Shown: positions 1-8,307, counted from the first letter of the stretch. The stretch: DNA of 21,632 bases from JBAJNL01 sp036881885 (GCA_036881885.1 JBAJNL010000022.1:1-21632); one strand, 5' to 3'. Notes: generated by a model not told the origin, from the letters alone. Translations and numbers: made by a program.

Positions 1-1
1 A

Positions 2-1000
2 AAACAAGACATTAAAAAGCGCACTTCTTTTGGTGACACGCCCCTTTTTGGGGCCATTGACCTTGGCACCAACACGTGTCGCTTGCTGATTGCCCGCTGC
101 ACCCAAACACCAAAAGGCATTCAATTGTCACACGTTGATTCGCTTTCACGCGTGATTCGTTTTGGTGAGCAACTTGAGCAAACCAAAAAATTATCTTCAC
201 ACGCCATGGAGCGCGCCGTGATGGCGCTTGACGAATGCCAAAAACGCCTTCACTTTCATGACGTACACACTTTTCGTTGCGTTGCAACAGCCGCCTGTCG
301 TTATGCCACCAACACCGACGAGCTGATTGAAAAAACGCTTTCAAAAACGGGCATTAAGATTGAGGTCATTAACCCCGAGGAAGAATCAGAGCTTGCCGTT
401 TCGGGCTGCGCTGAATTATTTGACCCCAGCATTCCGTACGCCATTGTGTTTGATATTGGCGGCGGCAGCACCGAGCTTGTCTTGGTCGACATCACAGGCC
501 CCGGCACGTTTAGCATTGCGGCCAGCATTTCGTTTCCTTATGGCTTTGCCACGCTGAAAGATGAACTGAAAGACGAAGACACCCGCCGGACGATCATGCA
601 ACATGTCTCGTCTCACATGAACGAATTTGCTGTGCAAAATGATATTTATGCCAAGATGCGCGATAACAAAATACAAATGATTGGCGCCAGTGGCACCATC
701 ACAACTCTGGCTGCCATCAGCATGGATCTTAAAGCCTATGACAAATCGCTTGTGCACGAAGCGCGCCTTTCAAAACTAGAGATCCACAAAACGATGGCGA
801 CAATCCCCAAGATGTCTTATAACGCCCGCGTTAACCATGCATGTATTGGCCCCCAGCGCGCTGACTCGATCACCGGTGGCCTTGCTCTTTTTGAAGCCAT
901 TTATGACATTCTTAGCATTGAACCTGTCATTGCGGCAGACCGCGGCGTACGCGAAGGCATTTTGTTTAAATTGGCCCAACAACAACATCAAAAGACGTAA
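2..1000 (+). CDS. ppx: Ppx/GppA family phosphatase (5' end cut by window edge)
   Basis: The reading frame is open to the left edge, so the gene begins outside the window; a TTG at 83 is not the start because conserved residues lie upstream of it. The visible 332 residues begin with the family's nucleotide-binding motif GAIDLGTNTCRLLIA (about residues 17-31 of the visible part). A second phosphate-binding loop, VFDIGGGSTELVLVD, lies near codon 147, and a GASGTITTLAA stretch follows. Members of the Ppx/GppA family (ASKHA fold) remove phosphate from polyphosphate or from the pppGpp pentaphosphate in the cytoplasm. The protein ends soon after the GPQRADSI and AADRGVREG motifs, so it is the short form without the C-terminal HD domain of E. 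coli Ppx. Sequence alone does not decide between the two substrates. sucC follows 55 bp downstream on the same strand, and I see no convincing terminator between them. Confidence 0.93.
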   Translation, partial: KQDIKKRTSFGDTPLFGAIDLGTNTCRLLIARCTQTPKGIQLSHVDSLSRVIRFGEQLEQTKKLSSHAMERAVMALDECQKRLHFHDVHTFRCVATAACRYATNTDELIEKTLSKTGIKIEVINPEEESELAVSGCAELFDPSIPYAIVFDIGGGSTELVLVDITGPGTFSIAASISFPYGFATLKDELKDEDTRRTIMQHVSSHMNEFAVQNDIYAKMRDNKIQMIGASGTITTLAAISMDLKAYDKSLVHEARLSKLEIHKTMATIPKMSYNARVNHACIGPQRADSITGGLALFEAIYDILSIEPVIAADRGVREGILFKLAQQQHQKT

Positions 1001-1055
1001 AAAACAGCGTGTGTACCCCTGTTAAAAGTCTTCTCAATCAGGTAGCTTAGCCCTT

Positions 1056-2231
1056 ATGAACATTCATGAATATCAAGCTAAAATGCTTTTAGAGCTGCAA
1101 GGACTGCCCATTCAAAAGGGTGTTGTGGCAACCTCGGCCACCGAAGCCTTGAAGGCCGCCGACACACTAGAGGGACCTTACGTTGTGAAAGCCCAGATTC
1201 ATGCAGGCGGGCGCGGCCTTGGGGGCGGTATTAAGTTTGCCGAAACAAAAGAAGACGTACAAAACATTGCGCAAAACCTTTTGGGCAAGCCGCTGATCAC
1301 GCCTCAGACCGGCCCTGAAGGCAAGATTGTTCACAAGATTTATGTGGTGGAAGCGGCCAACTTTTCCCGCGAATACTATTTAAGCTTTTTCATTGACCGC
1401 GCGCAAAACGCCGTCACGCTGATGCTATCGAATGAAGGCGGCGGCCATATTGAAGAGACCGCGCCGGATAAGATCAAAACACTTCCCCTGTCTCCTTTAG
1501 TGGGGCTGCGCGCCTTTCACACACGCCAGGCTTTTGATTTTTTGGGCCTTAACGCCGCCCTTTGGAAAGATTTTGCGCACCTGCTGCAACGCCTTTATGG
1601 GTTGTTTATGGCGCGCGACATGGACACACTTGAGATTAATCCACTGGTTGTCACCGATGAAGGCCAGCTTTTGATTGTGGACACCAAAATGGTCTTTGAC
1701 GACAATGCGCTTTACCGGCAAAGCGATATTTTCGCCCTTAAAGATCCCCTTGAGTATGCACCACAAGAGATCGAGGCCGCAAAGCACGATCTAAGCTATG
1801 TGCAGCTGCAGGGAAATATTGGCTGCATGGTCAATGGTGCGGGTTTGGCCATGGCCACAATGGATGCGATTGAAGCCTTTGGTGGCAAAGCGGCCAACTT
1901 TTTAGACGTGGGCGGCAGTGCCTCGTTTGAGCAAATTAAAGCCGCGCTGGACATTATTTTAAAAGAAGACAGCGTCAAAGCCGTCTTGGTGAATATTTTT
2001 GGCGGCATCATGCATTGCGACTTGATGGCGCGTGCGTTGCTGGAAGCCTTGGCGCAAACCCCCACGCAAAAACCCTTGGTTGTGCGCCTTGAAGGCACAC
2101 ACGTTGACGAAGCCAAAGCGCTTCTGGCAGCATCTGATCTGGCGATTGAGGCAGCTGATTCATTGGATGACGCATGCCGCAAGGTCATTGCCTGCGCCGG
2201 TACCACCCCAACCCAGAAAGGATCACGCTAA
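1056..2231 (+). CDS. sucC: Succinyl-CoA ligase (ADP-forming) beta subunit
   Basis: This 391-residue protein opens with the classic MNIHEYQAKMLL and has the length of the family. It carries the ATP-grasp features: GGRGLGGGIKFA (near residue 53), SNEGGGHIEE (near 124), LEINPLVVTDEG (near 193) and the CoA-ligase part with VNIFGGIMHCDLMA (near 314). With SucD it forms the TCA-cycle enzyme that turns succinyl-CoA, ADP and phosphate into succinate, CoA and ATP. The stop codon overlaps the sucD ATG by one base (TAATG), so the two are translationally coupled. The Shine-Dalgarno sequence before the ATG is weak. In many alphaproteobacteria mdh precedes sucCD; here a Ppx/GppA gene does. Confidence 0.98.
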   Translation: MNIHEYQAKMLLELQGLPIQKGVVATSATEALKAADTLEGPYVVKAQIHAGGRGLGGGIKFAETKEDVQNIAQNLLGKPLITPQTGPEGKIVHKIYVVEAANFSREYYLSFFIDRAQNAVTLMLSNEGGGHIEETAPDKIKTLPLSPLVGLRAFHTRQAFDFLGLNAALWKDFAHLLQRLYGLFMARDMDTLEINPLVVTDEGQLLIVDTKMVFDDNALYRQSDIFALKDPLEYAPQEIEAAKHDLSYVQLQGNIGCMVNGAGLAMATMDAIEAFGGKAANFLDVGGSASFEQIKAALDIILKEDSVKAVLVNIFGGIMHCDLMARALLEALAQTPTQKPLVVRLEGTHVDEAKALLAASDLAIEAADSLDDACRKVIACAGTTPTQKGSR

Positions 2232-3133
2232 TGGCCGTTTTACTGACCAAAGACACGCGCGTTCTTTGCCAGGGAATTACCGGCAAACACGGCACCTTTC
2301 ACACCCAGCAAGCCCTTGAATATGGCACCAACATGGTGGGCGGCGTCACCCCCTCTAAAGGCGGCACGCAGCACTTGGGCCTGCCTGTTTTTAACACCGT
2401 TGCCGAAGCCAAAAAAGAAACCAACGCAGACGCCACGGTGATCTATGTGCCCCCCGCTTTTGCCGCCGACGCCATTTTAGAAGCCATCGAAGCGGCCGTC
2501 CCCTTGATTGTGTGTATTACCGAAGGCATCCCTGTGCTTGATATGATGCGCGTTAAAGAAGCCCTTAAAACATCCTCTTGCCGCCTTATTGGCCCCAACT
2601 GCCCTGGCCTGATTACGCCGGGACAAGCCAAAATTGGCATCATGCCGGGCTTTATTCACAAACCTGGCCATGTGGGCGTCATCTCGCGCTCGGGCACGCT
2701 GACCTATGAAGCGGTGCATCAACTGTCGGCCTTGGGCCTTGGACAGTCAACCTGTATTGGCATTGGCGGTGACCCCATTCAAGGTATGGGCTTTATCGAT
2801 GCGCTTGAGCTTCTGCTCGCTGATCACGATACCCACGCCCTTGTGATGATTGGCGAAATCGGCGGCACCGCCGAAGAAGAAGCGGCCGCCTACCTTGAGG
2901 CTTGCAACACATCTTCTACGTCGCAAAAAACGCTTTTAAAGCCCGTTGTCAGCTTTATTGCTGGCCAAACGGCCCCACCTGGCCGGCGTATGGGACACGC
3001 AGGCGCTGTAACCACCGGCAACCTTGGCACCGCCGCCAGCAAAAAAGAAGCCCTTTTAAAGGCCGGCGCCATTGTGGTAGACAGCCCCACCCAAATCGGC
3101 ACCGCCGTCGCCCAACAACTAAGCGCCACTTAA
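2231..3133 (+). CDS. sucD: Succinyl-CoA ligase (ADP-forming) alpha subunit
   Basis: This is a 300-residue protein starting MAVLLTKDTRVLCQGITG at the ATG that shares its A with the sucC stop; an in-frame GTG-free extension to 2174 lies inside sucC and is not used. It shows the CoA-binding Rossmann motifs (GITGKHGTFHTQQAL near 15, SRSGTLTYEAV near 152, GIGGDPIQGM near 177). The active-site phosphohistidine is in GRRMGHAGAV (His about 256). Length and motif order are normal for SucD. The stop codon lies within a perfect 10-bp palindrome, TAAGCGCTTA, and a palindromic repeat element starts 11 bp later. No sucAB or other TCA genes follow. Confidence 0.98.
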   Translation: MAVLLTKDTRVLCQGITGKHGTFHTQQALEYGTNMVGGVTPSKGGTQHLGLPVFNTVAEAKKETNADATVIYVPPAFAADAILEAIEAAVPLIVCITEGIPVLDMMRVKEALKTSSCRLIGPNCPGLITPGQAKIGIMPGFIHKPGHVGVISRSGTLTYEAVHQLSALGLGQSTCIGIGGDPIQGMGFIDALELLLADHDTHALVMIGEIGGTAEEEAAAYLEACNTSSTSQKTLLKPVVSFIAGQTAPPGRRMGHAGAVTTGNLGTAASKKEALLKAGAIVVDSPTQIGTAVAQQLSAT

Positions 3134-3144
3134 GCGCTTAGAAC

Positions 3145-3244
3145 GCCATCAAGCAGGCGAAGCCCCGCGCGATCCACTTGCCAGAAACTGAAGCGGCTAA
3201 GGTACACATGGATTGCCACAGGCACTCCGCACCTTCTTGAGGAC
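3145..3244 (+). repeat. Palindromic repeat element, variant copy 1
   Basis: The core GCGCGATCCACTTGCCAG, then AAACTGAAGCGGCTAAGG, then TGGATTGCCA matches the copies at 8875, 16657 and 16801. The outer arms differ: they read GCCATCAAGCAGGC on the left and, as reverse complement, GTCCTCAAGAAGG on the right, in place of GTCATCGCGAAGG. The element therefore keeps inverted ends of a variant type. It sits directly after sucD. Confidence 0.7.
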
Positions 3245-3435
3245 GATCAAAAAGTATCTAACTTCTGTGACAGCAACAGCCATTATTGACTTGATTTTGC
3301 TTAAAAACTTGCTAAGCTTGCGGACGGTAGAGAATACCCTTCGCGTACTTAAAAGAAAAAAAGAAGAACAATCGCCGCAGATATCCCGACATCTGCGCGA
3401 TGACGACCAAATCGGCGTGCCATGCCCTCAAAATT

Positions 3436-3524
3436 GTCATTGCGAGGAGAAGCTTATGTTTCGACGCGGCAATCCATCGTGTGCTTTGGCTAACCCGAGT
3501 GCGCGACAAGTGGATCGCCGCAGA
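3436..3524 (-). repeat. Palindromic repeat element, reverse copy 2 (one end lost)
   Basis: It begins with the outer arm GTCATTGCGAGGAG, continues through CGACGCGGCAATCCATCG and GTGTGCTTTGGC, and ends with AAGTGGATCGCCGCAG. This is the reverse complement of the element at 8875. The far outer arm (CCTTCGCGATGAC) is missing, so the copy is truncated. With copy 1 it fills most of the 3134-3559 gap, where I see no gene. Confidence 0.75.
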
Positions 3525-3559
3525 CTGGCGCTTACAAAGAAGCGCCCTGCTGTGTTGTC

Positions 3560-3784
3560 TTAGCGTTTTGATTGACTTTTTTTGCCTTTTTTCTTCTTTT
3601 GCGTTTTTGATTGACCTTTTTTCTTTGGTTTGCCTTTTGACCTTTGTTTGCCGGTATCCATTGCGGTACTGTTCTTATATTTGACGCGCGCTTGCACAGG
3701 CCTTGAAGTCATGCAACTTAGCAAAGCTACCAGCAAAAAAAGCGGAAAAAAAGAAGACATGAAGGCAGAGCGTTTTTTTTGCAT
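3560..3784 (-). CDS. Small exported Lys-rich protein, possible lipoprotein
   Basis: This is a 74-residue open frame. It has a basic N-terminus (MQKKR), a hydrophobic stretch FFPLFLLVALLSC at about 12-24, and a tail from residue 46 to the end made almost wholly of Lys, Gly, Ser and Gln. LLSC resembles a lipobox with Leu at -2, so Cys24 could be lipidated; a signal peptidase I site after VQA (about 32) is the alternative. GAAAGGG lies about 10 bases upstream of the ATG as a plausible Shine-Dalgarno sequence; Met9 is a second candidate start. I recognise no family. A tail this basic could bind anionic envelope polymers or nucleic acid, which is inference. The frame is short and of low complexity, so it may not be a gene. 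Confidence 0.45.
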   Translation of the reverse strand: MQKKRSAFMSSFFPLFLLVALLSCMTSRPVQARVKYKNSTAMDTGKQRSKGKPKKKGQSKTQKKKKGKKSQSKR

Positions 3785-3986
3785 CAGAAAGACCCTTTCT
3801 TTTCATCAAACATCGCAAAACAAGCACGCAAGGACTGTGCCCGTTATGCCGATTTGTCAATTGTGTTAACCAAAAGAAAATGCTTTCTGAGTGATCTCTG
3901 TGATAAGACGTTACTTTTTCTCTTTGCAGCCGAGCGCTTAAATGGCATTTTGAAAGAAAGTGAACCTATACCATCACGCAGCGGTC
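3785..3986. other. Gene-free stretch upstream of murF
   Basis: This 200-bp AT-rich gap separates the divergent small Lys-rich gene from murF. It should hold the promoters of both, but I find no hexamer pair good enough to call. No repeat copy or RNA gene is visible. Confidence 0.4.
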
Positions 3987-5459
3987 ATGACACACCCCTC
4001 TCCCTCCCCATCAAACCACCCAACATCTAAGGCGTTATGGCGTTTGGATGCGGTTGCAAAAGCGCTGGGGTGCGCTTTGCCTTCAGCTGACGGCATGCTT
4101 GCGATCAAGGGAGTCGCCTTTGACTCACGCTTGGTGAAAGAAGGCGACCTTTTTTTTGCACTTAAGGGCGAGACTGTAGATGGTCATGCCTTTATCGAGG
4201 CGGCCTTTCAAAAAGGCGCCGTGGCAGCCGTAGCATCAAGGCGTCCCACAAATCTTTCGTCTAACGCCAAGCCCGTTTTATCTGTGGACGACACACAAAA
4301 AGCGCTTGAGCGTTTAGGTGTGGCAGCGCGTGGCCGCTTTGGCACCACACGCTTTATTGCGCTAACAGGCAGTGCCGGTAAAACCAGCACAAAAGAGGCC
4401 CTTGCAACGCTTTTAACCCAGTGCTATGGGCCATCAGTTTTTAAAACCCCTGCAAGTTTTAACAACCACATTGGCGTGCCACTTAGTTTGGCCAACATGC
4501 CGCTTGGCACAACGCATGGTGTGTTTGAGCTTGGCATGAATCACGCGAGCGAATTAAGACAGCTTACACAATGGGTGCGGCCACACATCGCGCTGATCAC
4601 CACGGTTGGCCTTGCGCATGCTGCAGCCTTTCAAAAGGTTGAAGATATTGCCTATGCAAAAGCCGAGATTTTTGAAGGTCTTGAGTCAGGTGGTGTCGCG
4701 ATTTTGCCGCGCGACAATGCGTTTTTCGATATTCTGTTAAAGTGTGCCAAAAAAGCTGGCGTCCAACAGATATGGACTTTTGGCCGTCACCCAGATGCAG
4801 ACGTGTGCTTGCTTGAAAGCCAGGGTGCTGTGTGTCCCCAAACCCATCAAACGGGCATGACGTTTAAAGCGCAGGTAAAAACACAGGCCGTTAAAGGCTT
4901 TGTGCCTGGCGCCGCACCGCATGATATTGACAATATGATGGCTGTTTTGGCAGTGCTTGGCGTTTTGGGGTGTGATTTACACAAAGCCCTTCAGGGTCTT
5001 GCGCACGTGGTGGTGCCCAAAGGGCGCGGCAATGCGGTCAAGACATATCTTAAAGATGTGGGCGCCCTGACATTGATCGATAGCAGCTATAATGCCAATC
5101 CCTTATCTGTTGCAGCCGCTCTTCAAGGATTACAACTGGCTCATGGCCAACAAAAGGGGCGCACCGTGGCTGTGCTGGGCGATATGTTCGAACTTGGCGA
5201 CCAAGCAACCAAAGCCCATCAAGATCTGTTGCAAGCGCTGAAGGCCTGCCACATTGATCAGGTGGTGACGGTGGGTGCCTTGATGCAAAGTCTTTGGCAG
5301 GTCTTGCCCGAGAGCCTTAAAGGCCGCACTTTTTCCAATACAGAAGAGCTGCTGGCGGCCAATCCTGCCTCTTTTTTAAAAGACGGTGATACCATTTTGA
5401 TTAAAGGGTCACGTGGCATGCGCCTTGAACAATGGTTGCAAAAACTCACACCTGCCTGA
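3987..5459 (+). CDS. murF: UDP-MurNAc-tripeptide:D-Ala-D-Ala ligase MurF
   Basis: MurF adds D-Ala-D-Ala to UDP-MurNAc-tripeptide, the last cytoplasmic step of the muropeptide precursor. From the ATG at 3987 the protein has 490 residues. It shows the N-terminal domain (VAFDSRLVKEGDLFFALKG, near 44-61), the ATP-binding loop GSAGKTSTKE (near 128-137), VFELGMNHASELRQLT (near 179-194), HDIDNMMAVLAVL and the signature DSSYNANPLSVAAAL (near 365). A GTG at 3960 gives nine more residues and has the purine run GAAAGAAAG directly against it; neither start has a good Shine-Dalgarno sequence, so the start is uncertain. The gene stands outside a dcw cluster: no murE or mraY is adjacent. It converges on the AmpG-type gene with only 13 bp between the stops. 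Confidence 0.97.
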   Translation: MTHPSPSPSNHPTSKALWRLDAVAKALGCALPSADGMLAIKGVAFDSRLVKEGDLFFALKGETVDGHAFIEAAFQKGAVAAVASRRPTNLSSNAKPVLSVDDTQKALERLGVAARGRFGTTRFIALTGSAGKTSTKEALATLLTQCYGPSVFKTPASFNNHIGVPLSLANMPLGTTHGVFELGMNHASELRQLTQWVRPHIALITTVGLAHAAAFQKVEDIAYAKAEIFEGLESGGVAILPRDNAFFDILLKCAKKAGVQQIWTFGRHPDADVCLLESQGAVCPQTHQTGMTFKAQVKTQAVKGFVPGAAPHDIDNMMAVLAVLGVLGCDLHKALQGLAHVVVPKGRGNAVKTYLKDVGALTLIDSSYNANPLSVAAALQGLQLAHGQQKGRTVAVLGDMFELGDQATKAHQDLLQALKACHIDQVVTVGALMQSLWQVLPESLKGRTFSNTEELLAANPASFLKDGDTILIKGSRGMRLEQWLQKLTPA

Positions 5460-5472
5460 GGAACTTTTTGTG

Positions 5473-6756
5473 TTAAACACCGCGAGGGCTGTAACGGCGT
5501 TGCAGTGGCTTCTTTTGTGTTAAAAAAAAGACCATGATGGCACTTTGCAGGCCCAAAAGCCCTGAAAAAAACAATGACCATGGCACACATGCAACAGTGG
5601 CGCCTGCCACCAAAGACCAGCCAATGCGTATCAGCGAGCTAAGCGAGGCCAGCATGCCGTATTGCATGGTTGTATAGGGTGCTTTTGACAGGCGGCTCAT
5701 GTACGCCACCAAAAGCGTTGTTAAAAAGCCAGACGCCAAACTTTCAAACAACACGGTGATAGTCAAAAGCGCCTGGTGCGGTGGCCAAAGGGCTTGCAAT
5801 AAAAAGCAGAGCACAGCCCCCAGTTGCAAAGCAAGGGCCACGACAAAAACGTTGTATAAAGGGGTGCGATCTAGCACAAAGCCGCACAATGTGCTGCCCA
5901 CAAGCAAAGCGCCAAAGCCATAAATTTTGGCAACGGTCGCATACAGCGTCTTGCTATAGCCAAGAGACAACAAAAATGGAATGCTCATGGTGTGCAGCAC
6001 CACATCTGCCATTTTAGCAAGTACGAACACCATCAGCAGCGTGCCCCAAAAATGTCGTTGAAAAAGATGCCGCGCGCTTAAGCGCCAGTTTTCAACCCAC
6101 GAAAAAGTCATTAACTTTTTTTGCTGTCTTTTAAGGGTGCTTGATGGTTGATCTTTGCGACTGAGCAACACCGCGGTCATGGCTAAAAACGCGCAGCCGG
6201 CCACCAGATGATACACAAAGCGCCATGATAAAAAGTGTGCCGCAAACAAAGCACCAGCACCTGAAATCAGAACGCCCAAGCGAAAGCCAAATGTGGTGGC
6301 AAACGCAGAGGCACCCATGGCGCCGCGCGGCGTTTGCTCGATGCGGTAAACCTCAAGCACAAGGTCTTGCAACGTGGCAAACAAACTAACACAAAGCGCC
6401 GCAAGCCCCGTTTGCCACAAGGAAGGATTTTTTAAAGACGACCCCAGCCATGCCAGCGCGCACACAACGCCAAACTGAAAAAACAAAGCACAACACCGTC
6501 GCTGCCCCAGTTTTTGAGACAGATACGGCAGCCAAAAGCTGTCGATCAAGGGGCTTAGAAAAAACTTAAGGGCATAAGGCAGCGTGGCCACGGTTGAAAA
6601 ACCCACAAGCGAGGGCGACACACCTTTTTCAATCAAACACACCGCCAGGGTTGAGACGATCATTAAAAAAGGCAAGCCGCTTGAAAGACCAAAAAAGACA
6701 AAACAAAAGAATTGTCCCAGCGACAGGCTTTTTTTAGAGGGGGGGGCTAGAAACAT
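5473..6756 (-). CDS. ampG: AmpG-type muropeptide permease (MFS)
   Basis: This 427-residue, very hydrophobic protein has about 12 membrane segments. Its N-terminus, FGLSSGLPFLMIVSTLAV, then LVGFSTVATLPYALKFFLSPLID, matches the AmpG signature, in which the first helices carry SSGLP and LPYxLKFxxxPLxD. AmpG imports GlcNAc-anhydroMurNAc peptides from the periplasm for wall recycling. Its position tail to tail with murF fits a wall-recycling role, although convergent genes are not one operon. I use the ATG at 6756; an in-frame TTG at 6762 would add two residues. No clear Shine-Dalgarno sequence is present. Other MFS sugar-phosphate carriers of the AmpG/acetyl-CoA transporter family are the main alternative. 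Confidence 0.85.
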   Translation of the reverse strand: MFLAPPSKKSLSLGQFFCFVFFGLSSGLPFLMIVSTLAVCLIEKGVSPSLVGFSTVATLPYALKFFLSPLIDSFWLPYLSQKLGQRRCCALFFQFGVVCALAWLGSSLKNPSLWQTGLAALCVSLFATLQDLVLEVYRIEQTPRGAMGASAFATTFGFRLGVLISGAGALFAAHFLSWRFVYHLVAGCAFLAMTAVLLSRKDQPSSTLKRQQKKLMTFSWVENWRLSARHLFQRHFWGTLLMVFVLAKMADVVLHTMSIPFLLSLGYSKTLYATVAKIYGFGALLVGSTLCGFVLDRTPLYNVFVVALALQLGAVLCFLLQALWPPHQALLTITVLFESLASGFLTTLLVAYMSRLSKAPYTTMQYGMLASLSSLIRIGWSLVAGATVACVPWSLFFSGLLGLQSAIMVFFLTQKKPLQRRYSPRGV

Positions 6757-6918
6757 GGGCAATGTATTGAAACAAAAGGCTGATCACAGAACGGTTAATA
6801 AAGAAGCTTGCAAGAAAGAGACCCTTAACCTTGTGGCACGTTATGCGCCACTTTAACATGTGTCGTCATTTTTTTCACCCCCTTGAAAATGGCGGTCAAT
6901 CCGCAGCGTGCCCCAAAC

Positions 6919-7038
6919 CATCATGACGAGAAGGAAACCTTAGTTTCTGAAGCGGTGTGTGCTTTGGCCACCAACATTTTGCAAAAGAACGTGCAAGTGG
7001 GCCTAACCGCGTCGCCTTCAAAAACTCATCGCCATGAC
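6919..7038 (-). repeat. Decayed palindromic repeat element, reverse copy 3
   Basis: ATGACGAGAAGGAAAC, then TGTGTGCTTTGGCCACCAA, then GAACGTGCAAGTGGG and finally TCATCGCCATGAC follow, in order, the reverse complement of the copy at 8875, including the unusual loop with the AAAGAAC-like segment. Many substitutions separate them. The stretch lies in the divergent gap 6757-7216 between the ampG and HAD genes; apart from a short hairpin (GTGGC...GCCAC, about 6834-6852) I see nothing else there. Confidence 0.6.
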
Positions 7039-7216
7039 AATGTGGGATCATGTGCACGCAATAGCCGTGTTGCCGGCGCAGACTGTGACAAAGGTTTGTT
7101 GAACAAGGCACTGGGGCCCGTTGTGCGTTTTTCGTTTGAATCAAGGTCACTTTCTGTTTAAGCTTTTAGGCAAGGTTTATTGTGTAAGGTGTTTAAAAGA
7201 ATATGGTCTTTTGCCT

Positions 7217-7873
7217 ATGACAAAACCTTTCCTTGAGCCTCAAAAAGCGCCCGTGGCTGTCGTGTTTGATTGGGACAATACGCTTGTTGATACCATGCAG
7301 GTGTCATACAAAGCACTTTGCGAGACGCTGACCCATTTTAAAAAACCACTGCCTACGTTTCAGGCCTTTTTAAAAATGCCGCAACACGCCATTCGCCATG
7401 ATTTTGCTACGTTGTTTAAAGAGCGGGCAGAAGAGGCAGAAAAGTTTTTTATCCAAGCCATCTTGCGACTGCATGAGAACGAAACACGCCCCATGCCCGG
7501 TGCCGAAAAGTTGTTACATTATCTGAAAGGGCGCGGCATTTATATGGCCGTGGCCAGCAATAAAAATGGTGGCCTGTTACGCAAAGAGGTGGCGGCCCTT
7601 TTATGGGAAGATTTTTTCTCACGCATCATCGGTTCGTATGATACGCCCGAAGACAAGCCGTCAGAATTGCCTTTGCTTGAAGCGCTGCGCGATGGTCCAA
7701 AGCCCAGCCAAGATGTTTGGTTTGTGGGCGATGCGGCTGTTGACACCCTGTGCGCTCACAACGCAGGGTGCCTGCCCATCTCGTTTGGCGAGCAAGCTGT
7801 GGTTGAGGGTGTACCTTCAGTTAAAGGTGTTGATTGTCCTACTTTGCTAAGGATCATCAAAAACTTGCCTTAA
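7217..7873 (+). CDS. HAD-superfamily phosphatase, phosphoglycolate phosphatase-like
   Basis: This 218-residue hydrolase has all four HAD motifs: the nucleophile motif FDWDNTLVDT (Asp18, Asp20), motif II with Ser114 in VASNKNG, Lys147 in DKPSELPLLEAL, and GDAAVDTLCAHNAG with Asp172 and Asp176. A helical cap (about 30-95) sits after motif I, as in subfamily I enzymes of the Gph/PGP type. The substrate is a small phosphorylated metabolite that cannot be named from sequence. The frame is open upstream to 7121, but conservation begins only near PVAVVFDWDN, so the ATG at 7217 is preferred. TTGTGT and TATGGT, 16 bp apart, end 8 bases before this ATG, which would give an almost leaderless message; this is tentative. 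hfq follows in the same direction after 158 bp with its own promoter. Confidence 0.88.
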   Translation: MTKPFLEPQKAPVAVVFDWDNTLVDTMQVSYKALCETLTHFKKPLPTFQAFLKMPQHAIRHDFATLFKERAEEAEKFFIQAILRLHENETRPMPGAEKLLHYLKGRGIYMAVASNKNGGLLRKEVAALLWEDFFSRIIGSYDTPEDKPSELPLLEALRDGPKPSQDVWFVGDAAVDTLCAHNAGCLPISFGEQAVVEGVPSVKGVDCPTLLRIIKNLP

Positions 7874-7966
7874 ATAGATTTAAAACAATGCCAACCTTTC
7901 AAAATTGGCTGCCAACACCTTAAAAAAGTCAAACAAAGAAAGATGTTAAGAAAAAGATTTGAGGGT

Positions 7967-7994
7967 TTGCTTGAAGACAAAAGCAGTGTATCCT
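7967..7994 (+). promoter_or_regulatory. Probable sigma-70 promoter of hfq
   Basis: TTGCTT (7967-7972) and TATCCT (7989-7994) are separated by 16 bp and lie about 38 bp before the hfq ATG. Each hexamer matches the consensus at four of six positions. Transcription would start near 8001. Confidence 0.5.
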
Positions 7995-8031
7995 ACCAAT
8001 AGTAAAAGTTTGTATCGCTTAAAGAGAAAAA

Positions 8032-8274
8032 ATGTCGGAAAAAGCCTTGCTTCAAGATCAATTTTTGAATCATTTGAGAAAAAATAAAACACAACTTTCG
8101 TTGTTTTTGGTGAATGGTGTTAAGCTGCAAGGCATTGTCACCGGCTTTGATCCGTTTTGTCTGCTTCTTAAAAGCGGCACACAGCAGCAGCTGATTTATA
8201 AAAGCGCCATTTCCACCATTGCGCCGATGACGCCTGTTGATTTGGCCACAAACAAAGCAGACGGCGACGCCTAA
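8032..8274 (+). CDS. hfq: RNA chaperone Hfq
   Basis: Hfq is a hexameric Sm-like protein that pairs small RNAs with their mRNA targets. This 80-residue copy aligns along its whole length: LQDQFLNHLRKNK carries Gln8 and the basic rim (Arg16, Lys17, Lys19), LVNGVKLQGIVTGFDPF is the Sm1 motif with Lys31 and Phe42, and LIYKSAISTIAP is the Sm2 motif. In the usual YKHAIST signature the His is Ser here (codon AGC at about 8203), a change at a proximal-face residue. The C-terminal tail is very short (about 12 residues), as in other alphaproteobacteria. AAAGAGA before the ATG is a modest Shine-Dalgarno sequence. A promoter precedes the gene and a strong terminator follows, so it is probably transcribed alone. 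Confidence 0.97.
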   Translation: MSEKALLQDQFLNHLRKNKTQLSLFLVNGVKLQGIVTGFDPFCLLLKSGTQQQLIYKSAISTIAPMTPVDLATNKADGDA

Positions 8275-8307
8275 AGCTTTTGTAACACTGTTTTACGCAA
8301 TTTTTTG

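Noticed and set aside
416..757. 113-residue minus-strand frame inside the Ppx/GppA gene
   Set aside because: Shadow of a conserved coding region with no motif or ribosome binding site.
83..1000. A TTG start at 83 for the Ppx/GppA gene
   Set aside because: The conserved GAIDLGTNTCRLLIA motif lies mostly upstream of it and the frame is open to the window edge; the gene is truncated by the window.
1001..1055. AACAG...CTGTT hairpin between ppx and sucC as a terminator
   Set aside because: Only a 5-bp stem with a long loop and no T tract.
3213..3563. 116-residue plus-strand frame between sucD and the Lys-rich gene
   Set aside because: Most of it is translated repeat element sequence (copies 1 and 2), which explains the open frame.
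6896..7150. Overlapping frames on both strands in the ampG-HAD gap
   Set aside because: The region is a decayed repeat copy; neither frame has a start signal or protein-like pattern.
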